From Erythroxylum novogranatense (Eukaryota > Streptophyta > Magnoliopsida > Malpighiales > Erythroxylaceae), in NCBI GenBank assembly GCA_029891385.1, contig CM057225.1:73441387-73505386 (forward strand): a DNA stretch of 64,000 nucleotides. Reading direction: 5' to 3'. Both the position numbers and the translations under genes were made by a program. Within the stretch, counting starts at the first letter, position 1; every line of letters starts with the position of its first letter. This document shows positions 1 to 11,724 of this stretch, in pieces. The notes beneath the pieces were generated by a model. It was not told the origin of the DNA. It did not search any database and saw only the letters and a list, made by a program, of their open reading frames with translations.

Positions 1-1903
1 ATGTAATATTTGTCATGAGATTCTCATCCTCAGTCTATAAATTTTAAGATAAATTCACTTTATTAACTAATTTGTTTCTTACATCACTACATATCAATTC
101 AATAGAAAGATAGTGGTGCTTAATTACATAACCCTTCCTTTGCCTAAAAAATTAAAAGTTAACAAGCCATTTAGTAGGGGATTGTTGGATAAATGTTCCC
201 CTCTACTTATTTACCAAATATGTTATATTCTTGTCCAACATTGGTGGGATTTTTTTTTTGTATTGAAAGGAGTGTTTGCCAAGGCTTAAGTAGCTTGTCC
301 ATTAGTAATGTAGTAAGAGGCTGGACTTGGACCAACTCTACATGTACATGTTACCTGCTCACCTAGATGGTGTTGATGTAGATTTAAGTTAGGCTATTTT
401 GTATCATTTTCCTGCCAAATTTGTTTATTTTCCACTGGAGAGTTATTTTTTGATCGAGTCTTTGCACGTTTCCATCTCTTTCAAAACTTGAATGTTGCAA
501 ATGCTCTCCCTAAATGTTTCTTAGATTTGTCTCTATGATTTTTTCCTCACCCACAGATTCTTCTCTAACATTTTATGTGGTTTTGTAAGTTGGGTTTTCT
601 ACCTTTTCTTTTCATATATAGAGATTTTCACTATTTTTTACAAAACATAATAGCACTTTTTCTTTAGGTGATTGTGTTTCTGCAAATTCCAAGTCTTTGA
701 CCTTCGGTGCATGAGTTTGTGGACTAGTTTTGTTAACCTTAAATAGCATATGACAACAATAATTGCACTATAATTATGTTAAAATTTTCTTTCAAAATAG
801 TGGTTATATCGCGACACAGCTATTTGATAAGTTCTATTCTCCACTATAGTTTTATTTTCCTTAGAAGTGTGATAGTGGGCAACTTTATATCCTATCATTG
901 ACAACTCAAGCGATTCTTTACATAATCTTCCTCTAAGACAACAATCATTAATCACACTACAAAGGTGTAATTGGTGAATGGTTCTTGATTCCTACAGTAG
1001 AATTGGAGAATATTAAAATAATAATGATAAATTATTATTATAATAATAACATAGGTGTTCACTGTAGATCTTTTAGAAAGATGAGGTGCAAAAGGAAGAA
1101 GTTTAATTCCCTATCTAGCTGTTGGAAATGATATAATTTTTTCAGGAGTTTAAGTCATCAGACACAATTTTAGCATCAATGATTCTTACAGTTCTTTTCC
1201 AGATTTCATGTGCGTATTTTTCTTTACTGTTTATCTTTCTTTCTTTCTTATTTGTTTCGTCTTTTAAATTTAACATTTTGATGTAAGACAAGTGGAAGAA
1301 TGATTAAGTAGTAGCTCAAAATAAAAAATTAGGAAATATGGTTAATATTAGGATGTTGGAATATCAAGTTTAAGGTTTGAATTTTGGTTAGGAATGCCAA
1401 AATTTTAGATTTTGTATAGTTGTAATTTTAAGGTTTGATTGCTTAAAATTTAGGCTTAGAATTTCAAGGTTTATTATGCTAGAAGTTATGATTTTGGTTG
1501 CTGGAATGTTATGGTGAACATAAAAAATGAAAGGTAAGAAACTAGCAATCACTCTTAAAGACTAAAAGTCACTCTTAGAAGAAAGCATCACACCTTCTAG
1601 TTAAAAGCTCAAGTATGTAGAAAAATTTCATATTGTTTATTCTTGACTAAGAGTTGTTATCTACATACATACAAGTATATATATATATAATTCTTACTCT
1701 GCCCAAAAGAGCCAAAGCATTTTGTCCCTCCCTCACTCTGTCCCCGACTCTTGTGAGCCAAAGTTGGTCAGTTCGGTCTCAGAGTGGGGTTCGGCTGATT
1801 CTTACTCAAAAGGTGGTCTTTCCGGAAATGTTAAACATGACCGAGCTCAAGGTGCCTCTCACCAATCGTCGCCACAATTGAGTTTTCTTCTTCTTCTTAG
1901 AGC

Positions 1904-1906
<3 letters not shown>
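1..1906. other. AT-rich sequence with no supported gene
   Basis: I see no coding frame with recognisable protein similarity. The longest frames near 1654-1906 are short and open only because they run into the microsatellite. The GC-richer stretch 1700-1900 could be a decayed exon or part of another element, but nothing identifies it. Confidence 0.5.
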
Positions 1907-1995
<89 letters not shown>

Positions 1996-2171
1996 TCATA
2001 TATGTATATATATGTATATGTATATGTATATTCATATATGTATATTTATATATATATGTATATGTATATGTATATTCATATATGTATATGTATATGTATA
2101 TTCATATATGTATATATATGTATATGTACATATATGTATATGTATGTATATGTACATATATGTATATGTAT
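1905..2171. repeat. (AT)n microsatellite grading into TATATG hexamer repeats
   Basis: About 55 bp of pure AT dinucleotide repeat is followed by about 210 bp of imperfect TATATG and TATATTCA units. It produces spurious Tyr/Met/Ile-rich open frames on the plus strand. It abuts the left end of the pararetrovirus. Endogenous caulimovirids, florendoviruses in particular, are known to lie often in TA-rich simple repeats, so this may be the original target site. Confidence 0.9.
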
Positions 2172-3705
2172 GTAATCAAGAAGAGTCATTAGAAGAAGTA
2201 GAAAGAAACATACATTCTCAATTATTAAAAATTACTCAATTAGTATAAAAATTAACATTACAATCAAATACTAAAAAAAATACATCAGACAACAGATAAA
2301 GAGGAAATTATTTATTGTTATGAATCAGATGAAGAAATATATGTAGACAAAGATCAACCCAAAAGTAGTAGATCTAAAGAAAAACTAGAAGGAGGAAGAC
2401 AACATGTAAGTTAGATCAACTAGAAGGAGGAAGATAACATGTAAGTGACGATAAACGCGAAAAAGATTAACAACATTCGTATCAATGGCAAACAGAGGAC
2501 TTCATTAATCAACATGGATATTATAAAAAAGGATTAAAAAATACAGCATTACCCTACTGAATATAATCCAAAACATATCTCACTAGGTCCAGATGGAATA
2601 CTAAATCTTGATTGTGTATTAGAACGAGAAAAATTAATAATAGAATAGGCAGATAAATTACAATTATTAATTCAAATTGAAAAACCATTTGGAGAATTAG
2701 ACAATAAAGATTTATTATGGAATTTTATTACATATAAAACTTCTGGCATAGTACAAAATTTTCTATTAGATAATGAAGAGGCACTTAAAGCTACACCATT
2801 ATATCAAACTGCAACCAGCAATATTCACCTTTTTCACATCATATCAGGAGAAATCTATAAAGAATTCTTAGGAAAAGATATACTTTCTTTTAAGCAAGAA
2901 GTAGCAGCTAACGAATGAATTAAAGCTTTGCAGCGTTTAAATAATATGAGGATCTGTGACATATGTTATTTAGATCAATATATATGTGAATTTAAAAAAT
3001 ATTATCATAAATTAACTAGAGCAGAACAAGCAATGTATATTCATATCTTTATTCAAAAATTACCTTATCTAATGAATCAAAAAGTAGAAACAAAATTCCA
3101 AGAAAAAAGAGACAATGGAATAATTGCCTATAATTTAGGGGAGCTATTCTCATTACTCAAGAAATACTAGCTGAAAAATGTTTTGAAACAAAATTAAAAT
3201 AAACTTTAAAACATAAAGACATTCAATTATGTTGTTCTAAATATGCAAAAGTACCACAACAATATGGATGTGAATCAAAGCCAACTCATTCTAAAAGAAA
3301 AAAGAAACCATATAAGTCTTATAAATCTTATAAATGGAAACGTTATCCTCGTAATTATTACAAACGAAGACCATGTATCCTTTATAAAAAAATTTAGAAG
3401 ATATAAATATAGACAATTTAAAACTAAAAGAAAAGATTGTCCATAAAAGAAAAAATCATGTAGATGTTGGTTATGTAAAGAAGAAGGACATTATGCAAAT
3501 ACTTGTCCTAAAAGAAAAAATCTAGATAATAAACACTCTAAGGAAAAACTCCACATATTGAATTTAGCAACTCAAGAAAATTTAGAACCTATAGAATCTG
3601 ATTATAATATATACTCTACAATTTCCTCTACATATCATTATGAATCACAAACAGAATCATCAATTGAATCCGAACACAACTTTTATTCAAGTAGGAATTT
3701 AGAAT
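2172..3705 (+). pseudogene. EPRV coat protein (capsid) region with CCHC zinc knuckle, degraded
   Basis: This is the capsid region of the pararetrovirus. The left part is acidic (Glu/Asp-rich around 2172-2400), as in caulimovirid coat proteins. It is followed by a helical central part (open 2928-3170) and a very basic Lys/Arg/Tyr stretch (about 3290-3450). A zinc knuckle follows at 3465-3506, with spacing CX2CX4HX4C and reading [14 protein letters not shown]. This order (acidic, core, basic, CCHC) is typical of caulimovirid coat proteins, which package the genome. In-frame stops and frame changes interrupt it repeatedly (for example near 2250, 2650, 2920, 3170 and 3445). Its natural N-terminus is not at the left junction and may lie in the coiled-coil segment at 21183-21513. 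Confidence 0.8.
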
Positions 3706-4066
3706 AACAAAGTCAATGCATATATAGACACTGGCGCTACTATCTGTATCACCTCCAAACAATTATTAACTAATTGGAAAAAATTAGAAAAATCACTACA
3801 AATATGTATAGCCGATGGAAGTTTTAAATTTATTTGGTATGTAAGCTATTATAATAATATAATAATAGAAAATTTTACGTTTTCAGTACCTTCTATTTAT
3901 CAACAAGAATCAGGATGACCACTAATTCTAGGCAATAACTTCTTAAAATTATATAATCCGTTTTGTCAATATTTACATTATATCACCCTAAGAACTCCAA
4001 ACATTAAAGCTCTAAATAAAAAATCAATAATTCTAAAAATTCCTATTTATCACACTACATATTATC
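3690..4066 (+). pseudogene. EPRV aspartic protease domain, cut by LTR element
   Basis: This is the retroviral-type aspartic protease that would process the viral polyprotein. The active-site motif IDTGATICI is at 3724-3750, with catalytic Asp at 3727-3729. A downstream PLILGNNFLK block (about 3921-3950) corresponds to the conserved hydrophobic-hydrophobic-Gly motif near the end of the fold. One in-frame stop separates them (near 3918). The reading is broken at 4066 by the inserted LTR element, and homology resumes at 15842. The target duplication TTATC lies on both sides. Confidence 0.8.
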
Positions 4067-7000
4067 TGTAACACCCCACACCCGTAAGACCCGAACCCGA
4101 TATCGTTGGTGATATCCGAGTCCGTGTCCCACGAGAGTGGCGCATTACATCGACGATTTAAAATTCAGTATACACTTTTTTTTATAGCCATTAACTCCAC
4201 GCTCACACGGCAAACACAAGTAAGTAAATAAAATCCGTATTTAATATAAACCCGCTTCAGCTTATTACGGTCATCCAAGAATAATTACAATCACCAATGC
4301 AAGAAAACATTAATACAACAAGGGCTCAAGAAAATACAATGCCTTGTTATACGTTGATTGCGAAATACAGCTTACTAAGACACTAATGCGATACCTAACC
4401 GATCCCGACTTCTAACCTTTACTCGTCTACAGAGACATACTCCGTGTCAACCGGGTATTCTTCAGACTGAAAATAGATGCAAATTTTGGGTGAGTTTTAT
4501 GAACTCAATGAGAAACCATCATCGATGGTTCACTCAAATCATGCATTACGCCCATGGCGCATAAATGACAAGACAAGAATCATCAATTACCAATAAGCAA
4601 TCATTAACCATATCCAAGAATAAAGAAACCATTAACAAGAATACATACCATCACGAAGCAAGATTTATCACAAAATCACTATTTATGCGAATGCAATGCA
4701 TATGTGACTCTTTCCGCTTATTCAAGATTGCCCCCAGTGCTCGGTCAAGTTCAGGGGGACGCGTCGTGATTTCTCCCTCGGGCTCGTGGCTTGGCCAAGA
4801 CAAAGATGAGAGCTCAAGCTCTTATCAAGAAAATAGCAACTTGGGGCACGCCCATTATCCGATCATGCAATTATGCATGCGGCAAGATTCAAGAATGTAC
4901 AAAGTGTTTGGCTATAAGGCCCAGTGTATCAAGAATCAATGATATGGCTATAAAGCCCAAGATAGCAAGATTCAAGATTTTGGCTATAAAGCCCAAGACA
5001 AGAAAATCAAGAAACATACAATAGTCCACTCTTATACATGCCAAGATTCGACAAGAATCATTCAATTCACTTTTGCACGTAATTCACGCTGAGCATGTAA
5101 ACAACCAGAAATTTGAGAAACCAACTAGGTTACTCACCTATTACTTCCGAGCTAATGCCGAAAGCCTCTCGTGACGTCGGTCAATCGACGCCCAATTGGG
5201 CCTCTATATGAATCGAAAAAGTACGAGTCACTAAATATGAAATTTGTGCTCATGATGATGAGATATGCATGTTCATGAATTCCGGTCCTAATTCAATATT
5301 TTCCCATAATAAAATTCTGTCAAAATTAGAAATCCATAAAGGCCGACGGCATGCAATTCGGACCTCTATAGTCCTCAATTAAATAAAACAAAGGTTTACA
5401 TGTTCCGTCAATAGGCTACGCAAATTCTGCCTAAAATTCCTGTTTTCTCAGAAAATGAAATTAAATATTCAACGAATCCGATGCCTCTGGAATCAGGTCA
5501 ATCGGACGCCGACGGAAAGAAATTGACAAAAGAACCATTGTACCATTTAATATCAAAATAATAATCAAAATAAAATAAATATATATATATATATATACGA
5601 ACGCTCATGCTGGGGCGAGACGCCGCCATGAGGCTGATTTACCTCGCTTGTCATGAGGGCGAGGCGTCGCCCTCGCGACCGTCCCGTTAATCTCGCCCTC
5701 GCGAGCCGCGAGTTTCCCCTACTTCTGCCTTGCCCTTTTTTTCCAAATTTCAATCCCAATTTCTAACTACTCTAATTCTTAGCACACAAATCAGAAAAAT
5801 ACCCACTATACCTCATTGGAAAGCTTATGAAAAGCTCTACAATTCTCTAGAAGACCATAAAAATCAATTCCAACCCTAAGGGTGTCAAATAATCCATCAA
5901 ACCTTCTGCTTTCACAATTTCCCTCAACACAGGGCAGTACATTTACAATTTCATAACTCACTGATTCCTTAGTAATAAATTACCACAAAAATATGCTTAA
6001 TAATTTCACAATGTCCTCTACAACTTTCATGAACAATCCAAAATCAAATTCTATTTCTAAACCAGTCAATTAATTCATTTAATGTCACTGTCCCTGAAAT
6101 CCTTCAATTTGGGCAGTAACCTTACAAGAAGCATAACTTCCAGTATACAAGTCAATAAATTCAGAACTTTATATCCCTGAAAAGATAACATCTCAAACTT
6201 CAATTTTCATGAAGCACCCAACATCCAATTCGATCTCTAACAATTTCAAAACTGTTATGGAAGTTTCTGTTATGATCATCCACTCATAACCTAATGTAGG
6301 TTCAATCTTTGAAAATCATAACTCCCAATTCTGACTTCTAAAATTACAAACCATATGTCATTTTCAAGGTAATCTCTTGCTATACAACTTTTCAGAAGCT
6401 CACTCACACCAATTCAGTCCACATAAAATGTTAAAATTGCCTCAAATCAGTAAACTCACAAAATCACACTTAAACTAGGTTTCATCCAAAATGCTCAAAA
6501 CCAGTCATTAGTAATCAATTCATATCTCCCAATATATAATTCCAAAAATAGCAAGATCGGTAGAAATGGAAAGATAATCAAATATTCTACAACTTCCATG
6601 AAGACCATTCTCCCTAATTCCATCTCAATTAATTCATAAAAATCAACAAAACTCAGATGTCATGGTTGCGGTTACTGTTCACAGGCAATGGAACAGTAAC
6701 TTTCCATGCAAAATTTCACCCTTCTATCATTGAAATTCAACAACACCTATTTCACACTAAATTGAAGCCAACATCCCAAAGTTTCAGTGGCCACTAACCT
6801 TACCTCATTTGCATTTCTACACATTAAGTTATGAATAAAACAGTAACATCACTTATAATTCCAATTTTCCAGATTTAAGGTTAACCTTAGTTCACCCACT
6901 TCTAATTCCTTTTTCACATCACTAGACATCAAAATAAATACAAATAAAATATTACTCCAGTCACACATATATTAGGGTTAATACTGAAAATTGGCAGCCT

Positions 7001-8190
7001 TAAATTCCTCAATTCAATTACTCAAACAATTATCTATATTCACTTCAAAATCAAGTTAACAACACATCTTTCAAGCTAGCTTCCTCAAATCATAACTCAA
7101 CAATTCAAACTATCTTTTCCATAACATTTAACCATCATCACTCATAATTAATAAACAATAACCCCTTTAAATGCACCCACTAATCATGATTTATGAACTA
7201 CATAATCAAAACATCATTAAAACAAACTTAAAACCTTACCTATTAGAGCCTCCAACTCCTCTCTTCTTTTCAACTCTTTGCCTTAACTATGCCTTCTAAC
7301 CATTTCTTCTACCCTCCAACAAGAACTCATCATGATGGTAAAACAATAAACATAAAGTAGTTTGGAGGAAGGTGGAGAAAGAAGCAAAAATCAATGATAA
7401 TGGAGAATGGAGAAGGAGAAAATCGATGGAGGAGGGAAGGGCTTCATGCTAGTTTCGGATATGCCTCCAAAATACCATTAAAAACACCTTTTTTAAGTCT
7501 TTCTTTAGTCACAAACGATAAGGCCTAGCAAGAAACATTAAATGAAGGCTTTTGGTGTCAAATTGTGATTGGTCAAAGCTTTTAAAGAAAAGTCAACTTA
7601 TTCATTCTTTAATCCAGATCAAAGACTAACCCCAATCAACTCAAATGACCCTAATTGCACTCTCACAATAATATACCCAATAATACAGTGCCATTGGGTA
7701 GCAACTTTCGCTACCGAGAAACGACCGGTTCGCCAATTGGCGATTTATCCGGTCCGAGAATTTCCCCGAATTATTTTTCTGAGAATTAATGAAATTCCTA
7801 AAATTATAAAACAGGTAACAAGCAGCATTCCAAATAATTTTTCAATCACGAAAATCACCCTTTTCTACTCCAAAACAAGTTTAGGCTGCCATCGCGATTT
7901 TGTTTATCCGGAATTTTCTCCAAAAATTCCAAAAATTCCTATAAATCCCAAAAATGTAAAACGCTCAATGGCGACTCGTAATATTTTTTCAAATCCCATA
8001 ACCACGCTTATCACAATAAAATACCGTTAGGCCCAATTACCGGAATGTCATGAATGCATTTACCGAATTCCATGTACACGATTGATACCGTATCAATCCT
8101 ATTATGCATGAACAGTTCTAATTATTCCTTATCAATCTCATCCTATGCCAACTTTACTATTTTACCCTTCGAGGAGGGGTGGATGTTACA
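4067..8190 (-). repeat. Left LTR (3' LTR in element sense), 4.1 kb
   Basis: It starts TGTAACACCCC and ends GGATGTTACA on the plus strand. It matches 11725-15836 along its whole length, with near identity over the A/T-rich middle and scattered indels and substitutions in the GC-richer flanks. It contains an (AT)n run near 5580, a tandem hairpin-like repeat (4800-5010), and degenerate modules of roughly 150-200 bp with the recurring words CATAACTC and CTACAACTTTCATGAAG (about 5930-6610). The open frame at 7569-8030 (153 aa) lies inside the LTR, resembles nothing I know, and is disrupted in the other LTR. Confidence 0.93.
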
Positions 8191-8203
8191 ATTCTCCCTC
8201 CTT
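8191..8203 (-). promoter_or_regulatory. Polypurine tract of the LARD-like element
   Basis: On the minus strand AAGGAGGGAGAAT lies directly upstream of the 3' LTR and is preceded by TTTCGAGGACGAAATT. This primes plus-strand DNA synthesis in Ty3 elements and fixes the orientation. Confidence 0.85.
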
Positions 8204-11200
8204 ATAAGAATTTCGTCCTCGAAATTCCCAACAACGCTCACTATGACAAGAATCATATGAGTCTATACATCCTATACACTTTTCCACTTAATGATTCACT
8301 TTTCAAGTGATCACAAGAACTACTCTCAAATCGTGGTTCGCCATTAATTTGGCTAACTCGTTATCACTTAAGACAAGAGATTTGATTTGACAAGACTATT
8401 AGTTGACGATCTCATTTTCTTAGCTATCTCACTTGCCATTTCTAGAATAGTCACTTCCTTTGGTTCCGATATATATAACTCAGTTCAGTATTTTCGAATC
8501 TATTCATTGATCACATTTTATCCTTCCAATACCTTTTTCCCTAATGCCATATAGTCCAATTTATATTCCATCGAGTACGCCTCCATTTCTTTGGTACCTC
8601 TCTTTACCACGCCGTGGATGATTTACATTCCTTTGGTACCAATATCGTGACATTTAACTCCACTTCACTATAATCAAGAATAATGTACCTAATGCAGTCA
8701 TTTATTATATGCCATTCACTAAGACAATTCACTTTTCTATAATGTTCACACACTTTATCCGGATATACAGTTTACTCTATCTCATTTGTCCGATCCAATT
8801 TCCACTTTAGCTAACCATGCAGTCTTCCTAAGTCACTTTCCTTTTTCTCACACATTTCAGTCTCAAACCCATTATGGTCTTTAACTCTCAAGAGGCACTA
8901 TGCAAAGGTAACAAGATATATTCTCCAAAGAATCAAAACTCTATAACAAGAACATAATCAAACCTTTTCTTATTAGACATTCAACCTATAAACACTTGAG
9001 CCAAGAATCACTTCATTCTATACCTACAATTACTCAATTTCACTTTTCAAATATGCCGACTAGAATGTCTAACTTTGACAGCTCACTTTCTTGTTCTTAT
9101 ACCTTTTACCGTACACTTACTTCTTCTTCAACTTTTGTTCACTATAGTTTTCCAACTCCATTCAGATATTCAAACTCATCATAAGATTTCTCCCCATTTA
9201 CTTTCTCGCACTATTAACCTTTCTTATCACTATTTTTACAACTTAAATTTTCCGTAAACGCCTCACTATTACTCATCATTTGCTTGACAATCACCGACAA
9301 TCCCAATATCTCGAATTGATCCGCTCATTACTTGAATTTGGTAGCGTAATTGTTCGCTCATTTCAAGACTATCGTATTTATACTTGTCTCTTTCCTCAAA
9401 TTAACACAAGGTATGCTTATGGGAATCTACAGTCTCCAAGGCTTTTAATCATGAGAATGGCACTAATACCATTTATCACAAATCAGTTCAATTTATTTCA
9501 TACTGCTCAACATATTGTCACAGCTCAATACTCACGCCCACTCTTCCAAAGGTATGTTTATCATCGATGATCGATTCCTCAATTAGTCCTATCATTCTTT
9601 TTACTTTTCACTTTTCAACCCTTCCAAACACATTCTGTCTCTAATCACAATTACTACCCTTTGTTTACCTCACATAAATCCCTATTAGGGTCCTATTGAC
9701 TTTACCGTACATCTTTTACCCTTTTCATTGAGTCTACAATGAGTGTATCTACAATTTCTTTATGAAGGTGTCACTACATCACCTCATTGTCAGCTTCCTT
9801 TTGACCCTCTTGTCTCTATTCGCCATTTTTCATTTTCTCTTCTCATTTGTTTTCATATCATTCCTATCAACATATGTTAATACCTTGTCATCTATATTTA
9901 AACCTCCAAAATTTTCCATTTTATTTTAGTATCTCTCTTCTCGCCGGACTCTTTCATTTTTCGCTTCAAATCTAGATTCCTCAACAGCTTTACATCATAA
10001 CCGGAGATCGATTCACTTCACATTGCAATAGAATCACCTCAAATTAAAATCTCACTCATATGGAATTCTTTACATTCATTGTACATACAATGCAGATAAT
10101 CTCAGCAGATGAGCTATGACCCAATTTCACTTTTAATTTTGTCCACAAAAGTCTCATCAACCAATGATTATTCCTAATTGTGTTTCAATCCTTCTTCACT
10201 ATTCGCATAATCTCAATCAAGACACTCTTATGCCATCATTGAACATATCGTAACATTCCTTTCGCAAGGTTCCTTGTGATACCACTTAAACACTTTCTTT
10301 ACCACTTATTCAAGAATCTATACCGTAATCACTTTTCGCCTTCCTCTCATACAGTACACTCACCCACCTTTGTCTTACTTTAACCTCTTAAGAACTTCAC
10401 ACTTATAATCACTCTAAACATTTACCGCTCATTTCCTCTATGATTTCCATATATCTGTCACATACATTTCATTAGTCACAATCAACATTACCGTCCAATA
10501 GATATTCCTAACAGTAAATTGATTTAAATGCAATAGCTCTTTTCATATACCACTATTGTGGTTTCATTCTTTTCAAGATCTTTATTTCATTCTCACCATA
10601 TCATTAAACTGTATGTCTCATTCCCCTATCCGTTACGTGCAACTTGTCCTTGTAAGGTCATAACAATTTGGCTTATCATCTTATGATCTTTATTCCTATT
10701 TTTTTTATTCTGTTTTCTGCTACTTATCTTCTATTTTCCTCAAATAGTTTATGATCGGGTGTTCACAAATTCCCAATACCCACAAAATCGTTGATACCAC
10801 TCCATTTTATCTCTATCTATATACCTATCCATTTACCATTTTCGTGTCCATATACACCTAATTCAAGATTTCTCGATACACCATCAAGGAAATCATCATC
10901 TCATCTTTTCCTTACGATTTTATTATACCGATTTCCAAACTCAGTAAACAATAGTCACATAATTATTTCAGTTTCAAGCATATGCGGTCCAAATCCTAAT
11001 CATTTCACTAATTCTTCAGTTTATCTATACACTTTTATCTCACTCTAATAGGCATCGGGCATCTTATTTTTTATTTTTATTTTGGTTCTTTCAGCCTCGA
11101 TAATCCGTTAAAGACTCTATCGAGCTTCTTTCCATCTCACTATCATCATCCGCTTATAATATCTACTAATCTCTAACTCAATACCGTGAATCAAAATATG

Positions 11201-11707
11201 CCCGATTGGATCATCTACATTTTACTCACTTCCAATATTTCCTTCCATGACATATACTATCGAATCGTAATTACCTAACCATCCCGAGCTTTTAATCTCA
11301 CTTAGATCTACTATAACCAATAAGCTTCCCATATCTCTATTGGACCTCTCCAAGTTCTCAACATTTGCATTTTTCTGTCACCATAACATTGTCAATTTAA
11401 TTTGGAAATTCTTAATTAGTCAAGGCCAACACAGTCATTCTGTTATCACATATGAGGTTTCTAACCCAAGACAACATCAACCTTCTTACCCATTTTTTCC
11501 TTTATCCTTTCCTAATTGATTATCCCTTTAGGATTTTCACTCTAATCGAGTCTCACTCTTCTCTCACTTAGTCACTTGACACTTATGCACCCTTAGATTT
11601 ATCCTCACGCGACTCGACTAGGATCGCTTACCACGGTCTGCAACGACGCGACTCAAATGCATGAAACCTATGTTCCAAATCGTGCCCGGATACATGACGT
11701 ATTATCG

Positions 11708-11719
11708 GGCTCGATACCA
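11708..11719 (-). promoter_or_regulatory. Primer binding site (tRNA-iMet type)
   Basis: The minus strand reads TGGTATCGAGCC five bases inside the 5' LTR. The usual plant site is TGGTATCAGAGCC; this copy lacks one A. It gives the element's orientation together with the polypurine tract. Confidence 0.8.
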
Positions 11720-11724
11720 CCTAA

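Larger units (their letters stand above)
8191..11724 (-). other. Internal domain of LARD-like element, no coding capacity
   Basis: This is 3.5 kb between the LTRs. No gag, protease, RT, RNase H or integrase motif is visible on either strand. Open frames are short (up to about 96 codons) and compositionally random. The plus strand is C/T-rich, so the transcript would be G/A-rich. Mobilisation would have to depend on proteins from another Ty3 element. Confidence 0.8.

Noticed and set aside
1722..2248. Open frames of 156 and 96 codons rich in Tyr, Met and Ile
   Set aside because: They are translations of the AT/TATATG microsatellite.
4791..5024. Tandem repeats considered as a CRISPR-like array
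   Set aside because: There are only three units with diverged repeats in a plant LTR. They fit better as hairpin units of the LTR.
7569..8030. 153-codon plus-strand frame with Ile/Pro-rich product
   Set aside because: It lies in the LTR and antisense to the element. The other LTR breaks it at about 78 codons.
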